From Diploscapter coronatus (lineage: Eukaryota > Nematoda > Chromadorea > Rhabditida > Rhabditidae): DNA of 64,000 bases. Of this stretch, positions 1-17,582 are shown piece by piece. Location: NCBI GenBank assembly GCA_964036155.1, contig OZ038422.1, positions 19,615,201-19,679,200 of the forward strand, in the 5' to 3' direction. The notes below the pieces were generated by a model that was not told the origin of the DNA, searched no databases, and saw nothing but the letters and a program-made list of their open reading frames with translations. Each line of letters begins with the position of its first letter. The first letter of the stretch is position 1. The position numbers and the translations under genes were made by a program.

Positions 1-352
1 TCTCTCTCTCTTCCACTTCACCTTTCCACTTTCCAACCATAAACCAGCTGGTAGAAGAATGGGAGAATGGGCGAGAAAAAGGGCGAGTGAATGAAGGGGA
101 GTGAGGAAGAGAGCAACCCAACATGCCAAGGGGAGGTTGCTATGGCAGACACGCCAAAGCGGGCGTAGACCAGTAGTAATTCACGTGACTTACTATTTTC
201 TTGTTGTTTATTTCGTTTGTTCTTCGCGCCATTCTTGAATTTACCATCCTTATATCACAATATTGTTTGTTTCTTTCAGGAATAGGTCACATTGATTGTT
301 CGTTGATGAGCAGTTTCCGGTTGAAGTTGCCGTTGAATAGCGATCGGAAGAA
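1..352. other. Upstream non-coding region of first claudin-like gene
   Basis: No coding segment is visible. A pyrimidine-rich tract ending in tttcag at about 274-279 lies roughly 70 bases before the first ATG. It could be a spliced-leader trans-splice acceptor or the end of a 5' UTR intron. The left edge is cut by the window, so the promoter may lie outside. Confidence 0.4.
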
Positions 353-2034
353 ATGAAGTTGTCGAAGGACCGGTTGTACCTGCAAATCCCTGCGATTATC
401 CTCACTTTCATCGCTTTCATTCTCGTATTCGTCGCAATCGTTACTCCAGCTTGGCAGGTAATTATTGATTCCACATCGATTTATGAAAAAAAAACAACTA
501 TTGTAAGCAGAATTATTATTTTATTATTATTATTATTATTGAAATCGAAAAATTCATGATGCTCATAATCACGAACCTTTGGGCCATATATTTAATTTCA
601 GATTGTATTTCCATTTTTTTTGGTTATTTTAAGCAACGCATAAATTTTCTTATTATAGGTAGCATATGCTCGAGAGCTGCGCCAATGGATTCAGAGCGGG
701 TTGTGGCTGAGCTGCCAAACAAGGTAACTGACATAATTTATGCTAACATATTTGATTTATTAAACTTCTAGACCAAATGGGATGTACAGTTGCACCTACA
801 CATTCACGAAAGATGACTTTGATTTCTACACCTCTGCTGAGGTTGTCAACATTCGGACGCCTGCATTCTACCGTAAAGCAATTTCATATGTTAAAAATCC
901 ATTTATAATTCTCAAAATAGAGTAGTATCGATTTAGTTTTCCGAGAAAAGAGAAATTTAGTAATCCAAGCACATCTTCGTGTGCGCATAAAGATCTATGA
1001 GAACTTGCAAGACAGACAATCCTAGATTGTTTACATTCTAAAATAAATCTGGAAAGCTAAAACGACAATAATAAATCAAATTTAAATTATAGAATGGCAA
1101 CGCACACTGCTCTATTTCATTCTGCTCGGTCAGCTATTCGCTGTGATAAGTCTCGTGTTCTTCTGCATCGGAAACATGAATTATCGCGGAAAATATGCAG
1201 CTATCGGGCAGACAATTCTACTGGCCATTGCAAGTTCGTTTATAAATCATTACTACCGTTGATATGTTCCATTTGAAAACTTCAGCTCTGATCATTTGCG
1301 GCTGCATGCTCACCTTCATGGTATTCAGCTTCATGGTACAATATCGATTCTATCACGTCTCTGTCAGCGGGATTTATGAAGTAAAGCAATGTAGTAAAAA
1401 CTGTGCATTTGTTTCTTTTCAGAAGCATATCGGTTATTCCTATTTCATAGCAGTTTGTGGCGCAATTATTTACCTGATTGCAACAATATTCTCATTAGTC
1501 TATGCAGTCAAACAATTCAGAGAGGATCGATGGGCTTCTGGTGGAAGTTTGCAGACATTCAATACTCAGGTAGATTAGAAACTTCGCTTAACTTTCATAA
1601 AATTATGAGAAACATGGTTAAATTTGCCAAATGTTGAACCAAAACTTCATCTATAACATAGTATAAGAATTTATTAATTAAAAAGTGAAGGTATAAACTA
1701 ATTGAACGAAATAGAAATAGAACTAAAAATTTGAATTTCTGAAATCGTTGAATATCGGCCCTAGTTCTGAGTTCTACTCGAAAATTTAATCATCTTATTT
1801 TTTTCTGCTCAAGCCAATCATTTTGAAGCATTACAAATTATTTTCGCCATCATTCAATAAACCAAATCGTTTCTTTATCATAGTTGAATTATTTAGCCTT
1901 TTCAGTACACTCCAAGTGATCGATACAATGCCATTCCACGAAATAGTTGGGAAGAACAGTTTGCTATGAGGGCTCTGCCAGAACTACCCACCACTACTCA
2001 AAAATACAGAACGGGGTCGACAACAATATTCTGA
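353..2034 (+). CDS. Claudin/PMP22-like four-pass membrane protein (first of tandem pair)
   Basis: Seven exons were read: 353-457, 659-723, 772-872, 1093-1233, 1286-1380, 1423-1569 and 1906-2034. They join in frame to 260 residues. A first membrane segment follows a short N-terminus and ends in TPAWQ. The second exon carries the claudin-type extracellular signature: a Trp followed by GLW, two residues and Cys. Three more hydrophobic segments follow (FILLGQLFAVISLVFF; an IICGCMLTFMVFSFM segment; YFIAVCGAIIYLIATIF), giving four membrane passes. Claudin-family proteins act in epithelial or neuronal cell contacts and as channel auxiliary proteins; which role applies here cannot be told. The tail is polar and short. 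The downstream gene has a very similar layout, which suggests tandem duplication. Exon phases are consistent throughout, so I trust the family call more than the function. Confidence 0.85.
512..541 (+). repeat. ATT trinucleotide tract in intron 1
   Basis: A run of about nine ATT-type units lies inside the first intron of the first claudin-like gene. It is a simple microsatellite with no sign of function. Confidence 0.8.
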
Positions 2035-2437
2035 GAAGGAAGTATTTATTTATTTATGGATAATTTCTGAGCTGTTTTAGTATTTCGTAATGTGAAGTTA
2101 TACATTTTTGGGGTATTTTAAATTTTGCATTTGACGTTTACCTTATTTCTTATTTCCTTGAAATTCTCATTTATGCGATACGGGTGAAATTTTGATCATA
2201 TCTTGAAAAACTGCCTAAGTATTTATTTTTATTTTCGTGTCAGATTGTATTAGTATTTGCAACTTTTCGATATGCTCGTCTACTATGGCATTATGACATA
2301 GCTTCTTTCTGATTTTTAAAAAAATAAACTTCTCTGAGATATATTCATTTAATTTGGCTGATTTATCGTAACATCGATGGAATATCTTTATGAATTGTTT
2401 TTTTCCTTTCTGCAAAATCAGTTAATTTATTTCAGAA
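2035..2437. other. Spacer between the tandem claudin-like genes
   Basis: This is AT-rich non-coding sequence. It ends in a polypyrimidine tract and ttcag at 2431-2435, two bases before the next ATG, a good candidate for a spliced-leader acceptor. About 400 bases between stop and start is long for a typical nematode operon, so shared transcription is possible but unproven. Confidence 0.5.
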
Positions 2438-4504
2438 ATGTTCAGTAATTTAAGTCGATTACAACAATGTCAGTTAGGGACAGCTATTGCAACATTCTTG
2501 TCGAATTTCTTTCTGCTTGTAGCGACTTTGACTCCTGCATGGCAGGTAAAGACATTTTAATTTTCACGAAGAGTAATAATTGATGTAGTTTAGGTAGCCT
2601 ATGATTTGGATGTGAATACTCGAGTCGATTCTGGATTATGGCTCTACTGTCCTGGGAATACTCAATGTTGGTACATATTCAGTGATGCTCTCAATAATTA
2701 TTATGAAAAAGTTAGTTAATAAAATTTACATAACCTAAGACAGATTCGCCAATCCAGGTCGATGTTTGTCGGTTTCTTCTCATAGGCGATTGTCGAAAGA
2801 AACTGTTGAGAACGCCTTTCTTCTTCCGTAAGTTGCACTATTCTGTCTGGCTAAATTCATATAAATCGCATGCAGAAGAATATCCAAAATGAGTATGTAA
2901 ATATCGACGACTTATTAGATTATTTTAGCATGGCATTACACCGTTCTGTACATGAACATAGTAGTTATGGCTATGTTGGGCATATCGTTTCTTGCGGCTA
3001 TCGTTGCCTACTTTAAGCCTGCCTACATCAGGAAAGCTACGATTGTACTGGATACATTCTTGCCGATTGCTGGTTAGATAATATTTGCTGGCAATTTAGT
3101 TTAATCTAAAAATTAGGCCTCCTGCTGGCCATATCCTTGGGGATTTTCATGGCGAATGCAGAAATGCTCGAGTCGAAATATTTGATTGGCCACAAGAGGG
3201 CATTTGAAGTAAATTACAATATTAAGTTTGATAATCAATCAGCTATTATTTCAGAAAGAGTTCGGCTATTCATTTTATCTAGCAGGTTTATCCTTGCTCT
3301 TCATCTGCATGGCCTGTCTGATGGCCATTCTCGTCACCACATACGCATTCTTCATCAATCCCCCACCAACTTATGAAGACTCAGTTAGACAGCAGTACTT
3401 CGAGGAACAGATTCAGAAGGTATGGTGATGTCGAGTTTCAATTTTATTATCATTTCTCAGCCATTGCCTTCCGCTATGAAACACGATCTGTACCGAGACA
3501 AATTGAACAATACTTGGGAAGGAGGCACATCGACGCCTGTTTCAGGGGTACGTTTGATGTTTTCATAATCGTCTTATATCCAAGTGTTTAAATTTACGCG
3601 AAATAAACTAGAAGAGATCAGATTTCATACGAGTTTCCAATTTTTAATCATAACATCCTTGAAGTTGAAAGGATAAATTTAGAAATGCCATAGTGCCAAA
3701 AGTAGCATTCGAATTATGCATTAGAAAATTTCAACCACTTTTTTCCAACTCTGCTGGCTGGGTTTCCAATTGATAATCATGGAGACTTGTTTTTGTGCCA
3801 TATTCTTTAGATTTTTCTCTCAAACTGTATAGTTGGACACTTCTCTCGAAGCCCTAAAAATCACAAAATTTTGATATCAGGATCCCGATATCTCGAAAAT
3901 AAAGCACGATTTCCATATAGTTTTCAACGGTTCCTGAAACTACGATATCGATTTATTTACCACGTGTTTCACCGTTTTTTACTAGCTCCGAGCACAACGA
4001 GGACGAGCAAATTTTCTCGGGTTGAAACTTTGCAAAAACTGATAGTTATGCGAATGGTGAAATTCAAATTCTATATTTTATCGAAGCGCAATGAGAAATG
4101 AAAAGCGACCTTAGAAAAATAAAACGCACAAAAATAGCCATAACTTTGCTCTTATTGAACAATTTTCGGAGATCTAAGAAGCATTCTACTTCGGTTAATC
4201 TTACCGATTACATTGATACAACGTCTTTCCATGAGTACCAATCCTGAAAATTCATTTGGCCTCTCTAGGTAAATTTCCTAAGGTGAAAAAACGTTGACTC
4301 AGGCATTTATATTTTTGAAAGCTTTTGTCATCATTTCTTTCAAAACTTAGAAGGATATGTATATAATTAATCTGAATGTCAATATTTTAGATGATGCATC
4401 CGTTACCCGCGCTGGACACTTCCCACGGCAACTACATTCCTCCAGCTCGATCGCCCACAGGACAATTCATTCCCAACACGAGGCATTTCTACAGCTATGC
4501 GTAA
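2438..4504 (+). CDS. Claudin/PMP22-like four-pass membrane protein (second of tandem pair)
   Basis: Eight exons were read: 2438-2545, 2594-2710, 2758-2827, 2929-3072, 3117-3208, 3255-3419, 3461-3547 and 4391-4504. They give 298 residues in one frame. The first membrane segment ends in TPAWQ as in the upstream gene. The next exon contains SGLWLYC, the claudin GLW-x-x-C signature, with a second Cys nearby. Three further hydrophobic segments follow, and the cytoplasmic tail contains INPPPTYEDS, which resembles a PPxY-type WW-domain ligand. The start lies two bases after a ttcag acceptor, which supports this ATG. The last intron is unusually long at about 840 bases, and the final exon adds a proline-rich tail ending FYSYA. 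Shared exon structure and adjacency indicate a paralogue of the preceding gene. The exact role is not visible. Confidence 0.85.
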
Positions 4505-7500
4505 AAGTTGATAGACAACATTTTACCAAAAATCGAGCAATTGCGATAGAATAAATAATACCGATTTACGATATTAACTTGCGCGTCGTTAGCATTTGAT
4601 TTGGCAACATCAGTTTTTGTTTGTTCCAACACCAGTTGCAATATTACTCAATGAAGCATTTTATCTATTCAGGGTTGAGTAATTTATTCTGTCCAAATTG
4701 CCCGATTTTTGACAATAACCAAGATTTTCATTTTAATTTTTCGTCAACTCACTATATTTGTCTTTATCCGATGACAGTAGTCGGCTTCCATTTCATTTGT
4801 GCATGATAATTTCTTGCCTTAGACAACTTTCTTGCCTTGCATTTTCCAACACTTATCCTGTGCATTCACACATATCGATCCTCATTTGTAAAATTCTTTG
4901 TAGATTTTGTAAAATTCACCTCTTCAGGTGAGATTTTCATGTGTTAGCTCATAAACTAGCTAATTTTTTTTATCAACGGGAGTATTTTATCATCCTAATC
5001 GCGAATTGGAAGTCTAAAGTGTCCGATTAAAATCATTTGGGCAAAAAATCGTAAACTAAAGCTATTCTATGAAATAGAAAAATAGTATATGCTATTTTTA
5101 ATTTCAATTTTGCATTCGATTTCTCCAACGCGTGGAACGGTTTTCGGAATTTCCTGCCCGAAAGGCTTTAATCTGGAACTTCCTGATTTCAGAACCGTTA
5201 TCAGGGTTATGAAATGGTCCCATTGGCGAATAACTCAGCCAATTTGAGAGTTAACACCTGAAAACCTCTTCTGGCCATTTAATTGTGAATTCCTAAAACT
5301 CTGATGATAATCAAACTATACAAACGCATTTATATAGAACGTTGTCATAATGTTTTTCATTCAAACCTGACCCTGGCTGTCATTTTTTGGCTTATTTTCA
5401 CTTTCTCACTTTAGAAGCTCTCTAGCTTTTGAAAAAAATTATCCTAATGGAGAGAGTCGAAAGCGTCGCTAGTTGATTTACTCATACTTAAAGCACTACT
5501 ACTGCCGCTACAGTTGTTGCACTCTGCTCGCCATCTAAGCTAGATGTTTCAGGAAAAGGAGGAGCGAGAGAACGTTTAAAATTGAGAGTGAATGAGGAGC
5601 CAGGAAAATATGAGTCAGGGCCAGATTTGGATGAAAACGGTATAATAATTTTGATACTTAGCTCTGGGAATAAATCATGTACAAATGTATTACTTGCGTG
5701 TTTTCTTCTTTCGACCACTGACAACCGTGTAAAGTTGACCAGTGATTCATCCGAGGTCATTGTAATCAATTATGCCGAGATATGAAGAATAAACCTAGGA
5801 AAAGGGATAAGGAATGGAAATATGCAGAAATAATGAGAGGGTGAAGAATAATGAAAGGACAGGTATGACAGAAGAAGACAAGAACCGCTGTGCGCTATAC
5901 ATATCATCCCACTATGCGACTGCTCGCATAGCAAAACCCTATTATTTTCTTCCTACGGCGAATATCTATCTATCTATGTATTCTTGGTTATTGAAGTTCA
6001 GAATTGAACACCGCCGCCTTTAGTTTATAAATTGTTTTAGGCAGTAAGTTATTTTTATTCAATCATTTCCTATTCCTTATCGTCATTTCGAATTTCGTAT
6101 TATTAGATTTACGACTCATCATTTTGCTGTAGGCGTGTTGACTGTTCGTACGAATCTTTTCCGTCTCTAATCTCTAGCATTTACTCATAATGTTATAGCA
6201 TTTATGGGCAAATATTTTTGGATGATAAGATGGAAATATCGTGGACTAGAGACGCAAATGTGTTCGGAAATGTATCATGCATACAATTCTCAGACTCTGC
6301 CAGCATTTCTCCTCGAATTATGCACTGTGCATTTGGCGCCATGATTCACTTCCTGCCCATCATATTTTCATCATTTTATATCTAGCTTTATTGCTAATCG
6401 ATGTTTTCAATCAGCAAAGTTACCAAATCGATTTTCGAGCGAAAGCGATATGATGTCTGTCCAAATCTGAATGGGTATTCATATTTCATCTGCATTAAAC
6501 CACCCGAAATTCAGCATTCTTCCACTTCTGCATTGCAATTCCTCTCATTTCATGCAGTTTGACTATTCATATCTCACTCCCACTTTTCCATTTTTGACCC
6601 AAATTCAGAATCATTTCTTTCCTAATCAGCTATCATCCATTTATCAATTTGGCTATCCCGCTGCGCGGCTTAATGAAATTCCCCAATTCTTCGAAATTCA
6701 CTAAGCAATTTTTGAAGTATCTAGTATTTTCCCATGAACGCGCCATTTTTATCGAAAAAGTCACCAGTGTCAAATAGGTGTGAATCACTCATGCGACACA
6801 TTCTCAGGCCAGTAATCTAAGCACTTATTTGCCCTCTAGCAATTTTCTTTTTCATCTTTGCCAATTGACCACCTGCTCACACCGCTATGCCATTTTTCAT
6901 CGAATGGCTACTTTAGTCCCTAAACATAAATCACTGCAAATCTTAGCTTTGTTCAGATACATAGCATATCGTTTCTGCTATAACTGTTAGCTGCGAATAG
7001 AATTTTTTAGATGTCAAAATTTACAATTATTCTTTAATATCTTCATCTTATTACTTGTCAATCACAACGATGGACGCAAGCATGCAAATGAGGGAGAAGC
7101 TGATGGCTTTCTGCAGATTGCTCATATTTTCAGATTAGCAGATTCATTTCCTGCATCTCAATCAGCCCAGTCAGCCCATCAGATTGAATGTTTTCCTGTC
7201 ATAACCTCTGGGTCTCATTCTTCACTCGTTTTTCTCCGTTACTCAAAATCCTCTTCATCTGCATCTGATGCTAATCCAATTTCTCAGTTGTGCGGCTCTT
7301 GCCATTGGAGTTTTAATTTGTTTTGGAATCGGTTTGTGCCGATTTCGTGCCTGTCGAGCCGCCCAGCCATATGTCTGCAGATTTCCGGCCGCTGCTTGAG
7401 TTCTTCATTTTCTCTCCCTTCACTCCTTTCTCGCTTCTCCTCTCCATTTCGATTCTTTCAATCTGTATGCAAATTTTTCAGTCGGATTTTCTTTGTATCC

Positions 7501-9580
7501 AAATAAATTTGTGCTCTCATGATATTTTTCGCGTATTTCTATCTTTCCCTAGGTAAAATTTGCATTTATTGACAGCTCTTTATTTCATACTTTAGATGCT
7601 TGAATTGCCTTGTTTCTTTTTGTGTTGGAATTCATCCAAATTTCGATTCTCACAGATCCCAAAATTCTGAACAATAGCAGCAAGTGATACAAATGGATTT
7701 CTCACATTCTTCTCCTCTCTTTCCCTCCTTTATTCCTTTGCCTTCTAGAGAACAGGGCATCTGGTCATTTGCTCATTCCAATTCATTCTAGTCGATCTCC
7801 ACATTAATCAAATTTGTTTTAAAATAAAATCACTCGTTTTTTTTTCTAAAATCATTATTTTTCACAATAATTACAATATCTTCCAAACTCAAATCCTATT
7901 GCTCTAGAATGTTTCAGATAGTAAAAGTTAGCAGAATTTCTAAAACTCTAAATAAACCATCCAACAAATTATTCTTCTAGATCCTACTATAGTAAGTCTC
8001 ATTAGTCTGCCGAATTCCACAATTGTTTCCATTTGATTGTTGTCTTACCCAAATTTCGATGATCAAGTTATACGAACGGGCAGACGGAAACAGATTTCAA
8101 TCGGATTTGCAACGATATTTCGACCATTCCCAGGCTGAATTTGCATTTACATGTCCTGCTATGCGTCATTGCTGCGGTTCGAAATTTCTTTCGTTTTCTT
8201 TGTACATTCTTCCCTCCAAATTTCCTTATCTGTCTCCCTTACTCTCTTTACCTTGTTCTCCATCTCTATTCCTTCCCAAATCTGCATATTCTCTCATTAC
8301 CTCCAACATAGTCATCAGTATTGTGTGGGGGACGTCTTTGCTCGTCTGTGCAAACACTTCTGGCGTTCCCTTTCTTCTTCTCCTTGCCTTGTTTCCCTTT
8401 CTCCTTGTGCATATTTTGACTTCTCATTGACTTTTTCTGCATTTCCTATTCAAATGTTTTGATATCTGTCTGTCAGATGTTTCCTTTCTCAGACTCAAAA
8501 TTTTTATAGGTTTTTTCTTCTTCTCTTCTCGATGGCAGCTTTGTGATTGCGCAAGTGCTGTATCTTGTTCTGTCCCAGTCAAAGGCCAGCAGCAACTGTT
8601 TCCTTCTTTCGTTATTCATCTGTCCCTTTACATCTTTGCACAATTCCTATGTACTCGATTGTTTTATGAGCCAGAAGATGGCACAATTTGTGTGAGTGGA
8701 CAATGCAAAATGCCCAATTAGTCGTATGCAAAACACATAAAGCAGTGCTTGCTTTGGACGGAAGGAGGAGGCTGCACTTCGACTAATAAACGACTATGTG
8801 AGCGGTGGATGACTCGACCCACTCATTCAGTCGTTGAGCTGCTGATTTTGTGCGTGATAAGCAAACTGAACGGCTTCCTCTCATTCCTCATTCCTCAGCT
8901 CTCTAGAGATTCGAGTATTAGCAGCCATGAGAATGTGTTGGTCATCCATCCATTTCCATCTGCATCTGTATATATTTTTACGCCCCTAACACAATTACCC
9001 TTGGGAGGTCCCTCTCTCTTTCTTGGCAGACGCCTGTTCTTCGTTCTGCTTTTCATCTCGTCCAACTATCTGTTGCATTATATTCTTCGCTATAGTTCAC
9101 GCAATGTCCTTTCGAGTTGAGCATGATTAATTTCGATTATGCAACATTTTCTATTGCTGAGAGTGCAGTTCCTGGAGGCTGACAGTGTTTCTCTTCGAAA
9201 GTTTGGGCCATGATTCATTCTGTTGCATTACGCTATGCAGAATGCAGACATTTGGATTATTGCGTAGTAAAAGTGAGGGGAGAAGTGGAAGAGATCGAAT
9301 GAAAGATGCAGGAAAATTACGCAAAAGATTGGCTAAATAAATGAACGGAGGTAAAGAATCTCTGGAAAAGCAGGGCAATTGCTACTGCCATTTATCTTCC
9401 GTTTCTTTGATGTTCAACTCTTTGAAATCCTTACAACAGTTTTCTGGCATAGGCAAATTGAAATCTTCCTATCATGCTATAATTTCCTTTTATCATTAGC
9501 ACTCGTGTAGCACTTCCAGATTTATTTCATTTGTTTTTATCGATTTTGTGTAAATATTATATTTTCAGAGAGTTATTAAC
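4505..9580. other. Long intergenic region, pyrimidine-rich on the + strand from about 6.4 to 9.1 kb
   Basis: No exon chain with good splice signals could be assembled on either strand over about 5 kb. From roughly 6470 to 9110 the + strand is strongly biased to T and C, with many repeats of short words such as ttctgcat and ctctccct. This opens meaningless reading frames rich in Ser, Phe and Leu. A tttcag at 9562-9568 lies 12 bases before the next gene's ATG and is a plausible trans-splice acceptor. Confidence 0.55.
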
Positions 9581-12500
9581 ATGGATGAAAACCCTAGCAC
9601 AAGTGAATGTTCGATGAACGACGCAGTTTATTATCACGGAAATATCATGAGGATTATGGCAGAGTCGTTGCTTGAGAAAGATGGAGATTTCTTGGTCAGT
9701 CATTAAATTTATGAATATTCTCTATTGATGCGATTTTTTCTCGAAATCAAAAAATTAATGAGGATGAATGTGTGAAATCGAGAGATATTCCCAAATAGTT
9801 GATGGATGAAGTTTGGTACTTACCTTACATTGCAATGCTAAATAATTTTATAGATTTTTACATTGATATTTATAGGTTCGAGATTCAATATCTTCGATAG
9901 GAGATTTTGTGCTGACAGCTCAACACAAGGGAGAAGCGATGCATTTTCAGATAAATCGATCGACTGACAAAACAGGGTCCACAGTCTATCATGTAAGTTT
10001 TATCGAATAGGACACTTATGAAGAGAGTTGGTTATTTTATTTTGCCCATTCATAATCAACCAACTGTTTGGACAAAACAAGTCAAGAGCAATTGGGAAAT
10101 TAGGGGATAAAGGAGAAATGAGACGAAAGACAAGAATTAGAGCTGGGACGACAAAATAATGACAGATGGCAGGGAGAAAGTGGATAACAGAAAATGAGTA
10201 GCTAGAATAAAAGTCGATTTACTTTTGATGAACTTACAGAAAATTGACGCTTCCTACGATTGAATACTTTCTCATTTCAGTTCGAAGAAGAATCGTTCTC
10301 GGCGATTGAAGGTCTTATCAATTTCTACCTCTCCCATCAGCGGTCAATCACCCTAAAGTCTGGATGCATAATTCGAAATCCAGTTAATCGTGCCAGAAAG
10401 GTGATTTAGCTCTTCAATATCCAACAATAAAGTTCCAGCATATTTAAAATTTTTCCGTTTAACATATAAGTTAGGAGAATCATTTGTGATAAAAAAAAAT
10501 TGTGAATCTACAAAATTAAATAATAAATTTAGGTCGATCATTCGAAGTTGAAACGGAAGGAATTAGAAGCGAGCTACATGCATATCCTCAGGCCTAGTTC
10601 AACAGCTCAACGAAATGGTTTAACTTTAGGGTCGTTGTAACTCAAAAGTGATTATTTTAGCATCTAGCAATTCATTAATGCAGAGAGCATGCTTGAACAA
10701 AGCAAATCGTGTAGCTGCTCAACGTCCTCTAAGTCAAAGCGATAGGTAAATAAAAATTGTCGTTGTTTTATAATCAGAAATTAAAAATGCAATTATATTC
10801 TGGTTTAGCTCACAACGCTCTGCTCCAATTCGAGTTCCACCTTTACCTGCGTCTCTGGCTAATCGACCACTGCCTCTGCCTGTCCGAATCTCAACTGATG
10901 AGGAAGATCAGAATGATGCAAGAGCTATTACAAATTCACTTGAAGATATATCTTCATTACAGTATGACGAAATGGACTATGAAGCGATGCTGCCTGTAGC
11001 CGATACCAAGCCAGCGGTAATCGATGCCCGTCGTGCTCGAAGTCCATTTCCATCTACGGTCGGATCTATCGGCAACTTTCATCGACAATTTCGTTCGTGC
11101 ACGAATCTCACCACATCCTCAGGTAATTCACTTTTCTATCGACTTTGCAACTGTTTTAGTAAGACACTAAAAGATTAAGCCTTTAAAATATCTGGGGTGT
11201 TTAATGCTACTACTTACTCTTCAATTCACCCAAGATTGCCGCTCCCTCCAATTTTTGCATGATTTTTCTGTCTTTCCCAAAAATAATCTCTCACCCTTTA
11301 TAGTCAAACGCGTCAAAAATGTTAGAATCCTTAAAATTCGTTTTAATTTAGGTCGAAATTCGCCGCTTAATCAACTTGCTCCTACTTCTAACCATGATAA
11401 TAATAAACCTTCTGTGAGACGGCTAAAAATGACAAAAGAAAAGCCAGCTCTGCCTCCGAGGCCCAATTTCATCCCTCCAAAGCCAGTCTTCTTCAAGGCA
11501 AAAAGTCAACTGAACGTGAAAATTGACGATTTGCCAGCAGAATCTGAAGCTGAAGCAGAGTACGATGAGCCTCGTCCTGCAGCGCAATCAACAAATTGGG
11601 ATGTAAGAGAATCCCATCGAGTTCTTGCGTCATTTTATAAGTTTTCAGAAGCATCCGAAGGAAAAGCCAAGTGAGAAGCGATTGTCAGGAGGCAGCGATT
11701 CTTCCTGCGGACAGAGTTCAACTAGCTCTTCTGCACTCACTTCTGAGTTTTCTTACGATGATTTCTGCAAACAATCCATTGGTACCTCGACAGATGCTGA
11801 TTCGGGATTTTACAGGTCAGTCCAGCGACGCAAGTGTATTGATTATTTCGACCCCAAGAATTCTTAATTCTGGGGGTTTTGAAGCTGAAAGCTTCGTTTA
11901 AAATGAGAAAATTAGAATTTAACTTCCCACTCAAATTTCGAGCTGCAAAAATTTCAGTTTTAAATTAAGATATCAATACACATCATGATAAAATCAAATT
12001 CATCTAATTAAGATTTTAAGACTAAATGAGCGTTTTTAGCTCTCCAAGTCCACCATCAGAACGAAACCAGAAAGGCGTGTTCGATCTTGGAAAGGTTGGC
12101 TCGCTGAGACATGAATTGCTTGCCATTTCGCCGAAAGAAATCTGCCTGATTCTGACGAGAGAGGACGCAGAGCTAATGTTGTTGCACAAATCCGGAATGG
12201 AGAATGGATTACGACAAGTTTTGCTGCCAGTTGGAATGTCACTTCGCAAGACTATGGTTAATCGGTAAGATAGTGAAAGGGGAAATAATTATTCTTCGCA
12301 ATTTTCAGAAGCCGCTTAACAACCCTTTCGGTGTTGACTTCCCTTCTCGTTGGAACTCCAAATATCAATCGTCTATCCATCAATTGTCACTTATTGAGTG
12401 TCTGGGTCCAAGTAGCATCTCATCTTCAAGCAATTGGCAACTACTACAGTTTCGTCAATGTTATCGATGCACTCGTTTGGTGGATGGTAAGCAAGAATTT

Positions 12501-13065
12501 TAATTAATTGCAACTCAAAAATGAATCTTTGAAATTACATTATTCGTTTTTTCAAAAGCTGTTTTAGCAATCACCTATATCAAATGAAACAATATCTGCA
12601 TCAAGCTCTGAGACTCGAAAAGAACTCAATCGGCTGGTGGAACTTCGCTCGCAGCTGGCAGACCGAACTTTGCAGCCAGATCATTCTACTGTCTGTCTAC
12701 CGTTTCTGCAACCCATTTTGGAAATTCTGTGCAGCGGCCAAACTCAGTTCCTGAATAGGCAGAGTTACAGCATGGAATTAGGTGAGAGCAACTAATAGAA
12801 GTTTATTAAAATTCGAAACTAATCCATCTTAGATTCATTTTTCTGCTTCATGGACTCGGCCAGGTCATGGACCAAGAATGCTGACAAGATTTCGACAAGA
12901 GTCCAACATTTGTTAGAAGAAGAAAAAACAAAATGTGTCGGAGAAAAGTTCCTATCAACTGACAAAATCAAACAGATATTTGATGATCCACAACGTCATG
13001 AAGATACAAACTATGAGAATGTTGTCGAAAGTCTCCACAAAATTGCACAAAATTCAACTTTGTAA
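9581..13065 (+). CDS. NSP-family-like adaptor: N-terminal SH2 domain and C-terminal CDC25/RasGEF-like domain
   Basis: Twelve exons (first 9581-9694, last 12833-13065) sum to 2103 bases, giving 700 residues in one continuous frame. The SH2 domain occupies about residues 15-115: YYHGNI, then AESLLEKDGDFLVRDS with the FLVRDS strand holding the phosphotyrosine-binding Arg, then GDFVLT and IEGLINFYLSH. A long proline- and serine-rich linker follows, with PxxP stretches (LPPRPNFIPPKP) that could bind SH3 domains. The last ~300 residues include GLRQVLLPVGMSLRKTMVNR and a helical block with ASHLQAIGNYYSFVNVIDAL. This resembles the Cdc25-like fold of BCAR3/SH2D3-type proteins, which scaffold Cas-family adaptors rather than act as true exchange factors. 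Function is inferred from architecture. No catalytic claim is made. Confidence 0.75.
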
Positions 13066-17295
<4,230 letters not shown>

Positions 17296-17582
17296 ATTTA
17301 TACTATTTATTATTTTCTATATTTCATATCCTATAAATGTTTTTGAATTATACAAAATGCTGCCTGAATAAAAAATCACAAATCTAATGATTCAACCACT
17401 TTATCTTGTGAAAATCATAAATTTCGAAAACATCATTTAGACATACAAATTCATAGTTGTGTTCAGAATCAAGAATAATCGACATTTTGCCCGTTTTAAT
17501 AAGAATCGATATTGAACGAAGTGTGCAAAAACTCATAGATTGCAGTGATATCAATACGACTTTAAAATTCCTAATAAGTAAA

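Noticed and set aside
5488..5769. Minus-strand open frame of 93 codons
   Set aside because: No acceptor or donor signals fit, no motif is present, and the frame falls in compositionally plain intergenic DNA.
8023..8462. Overlapping + strand open frames rich in Ser, Leu, Phe
   Set aside because: They result from the T/C-rich bias, and neither shows a start context, splice signals or a family motif.
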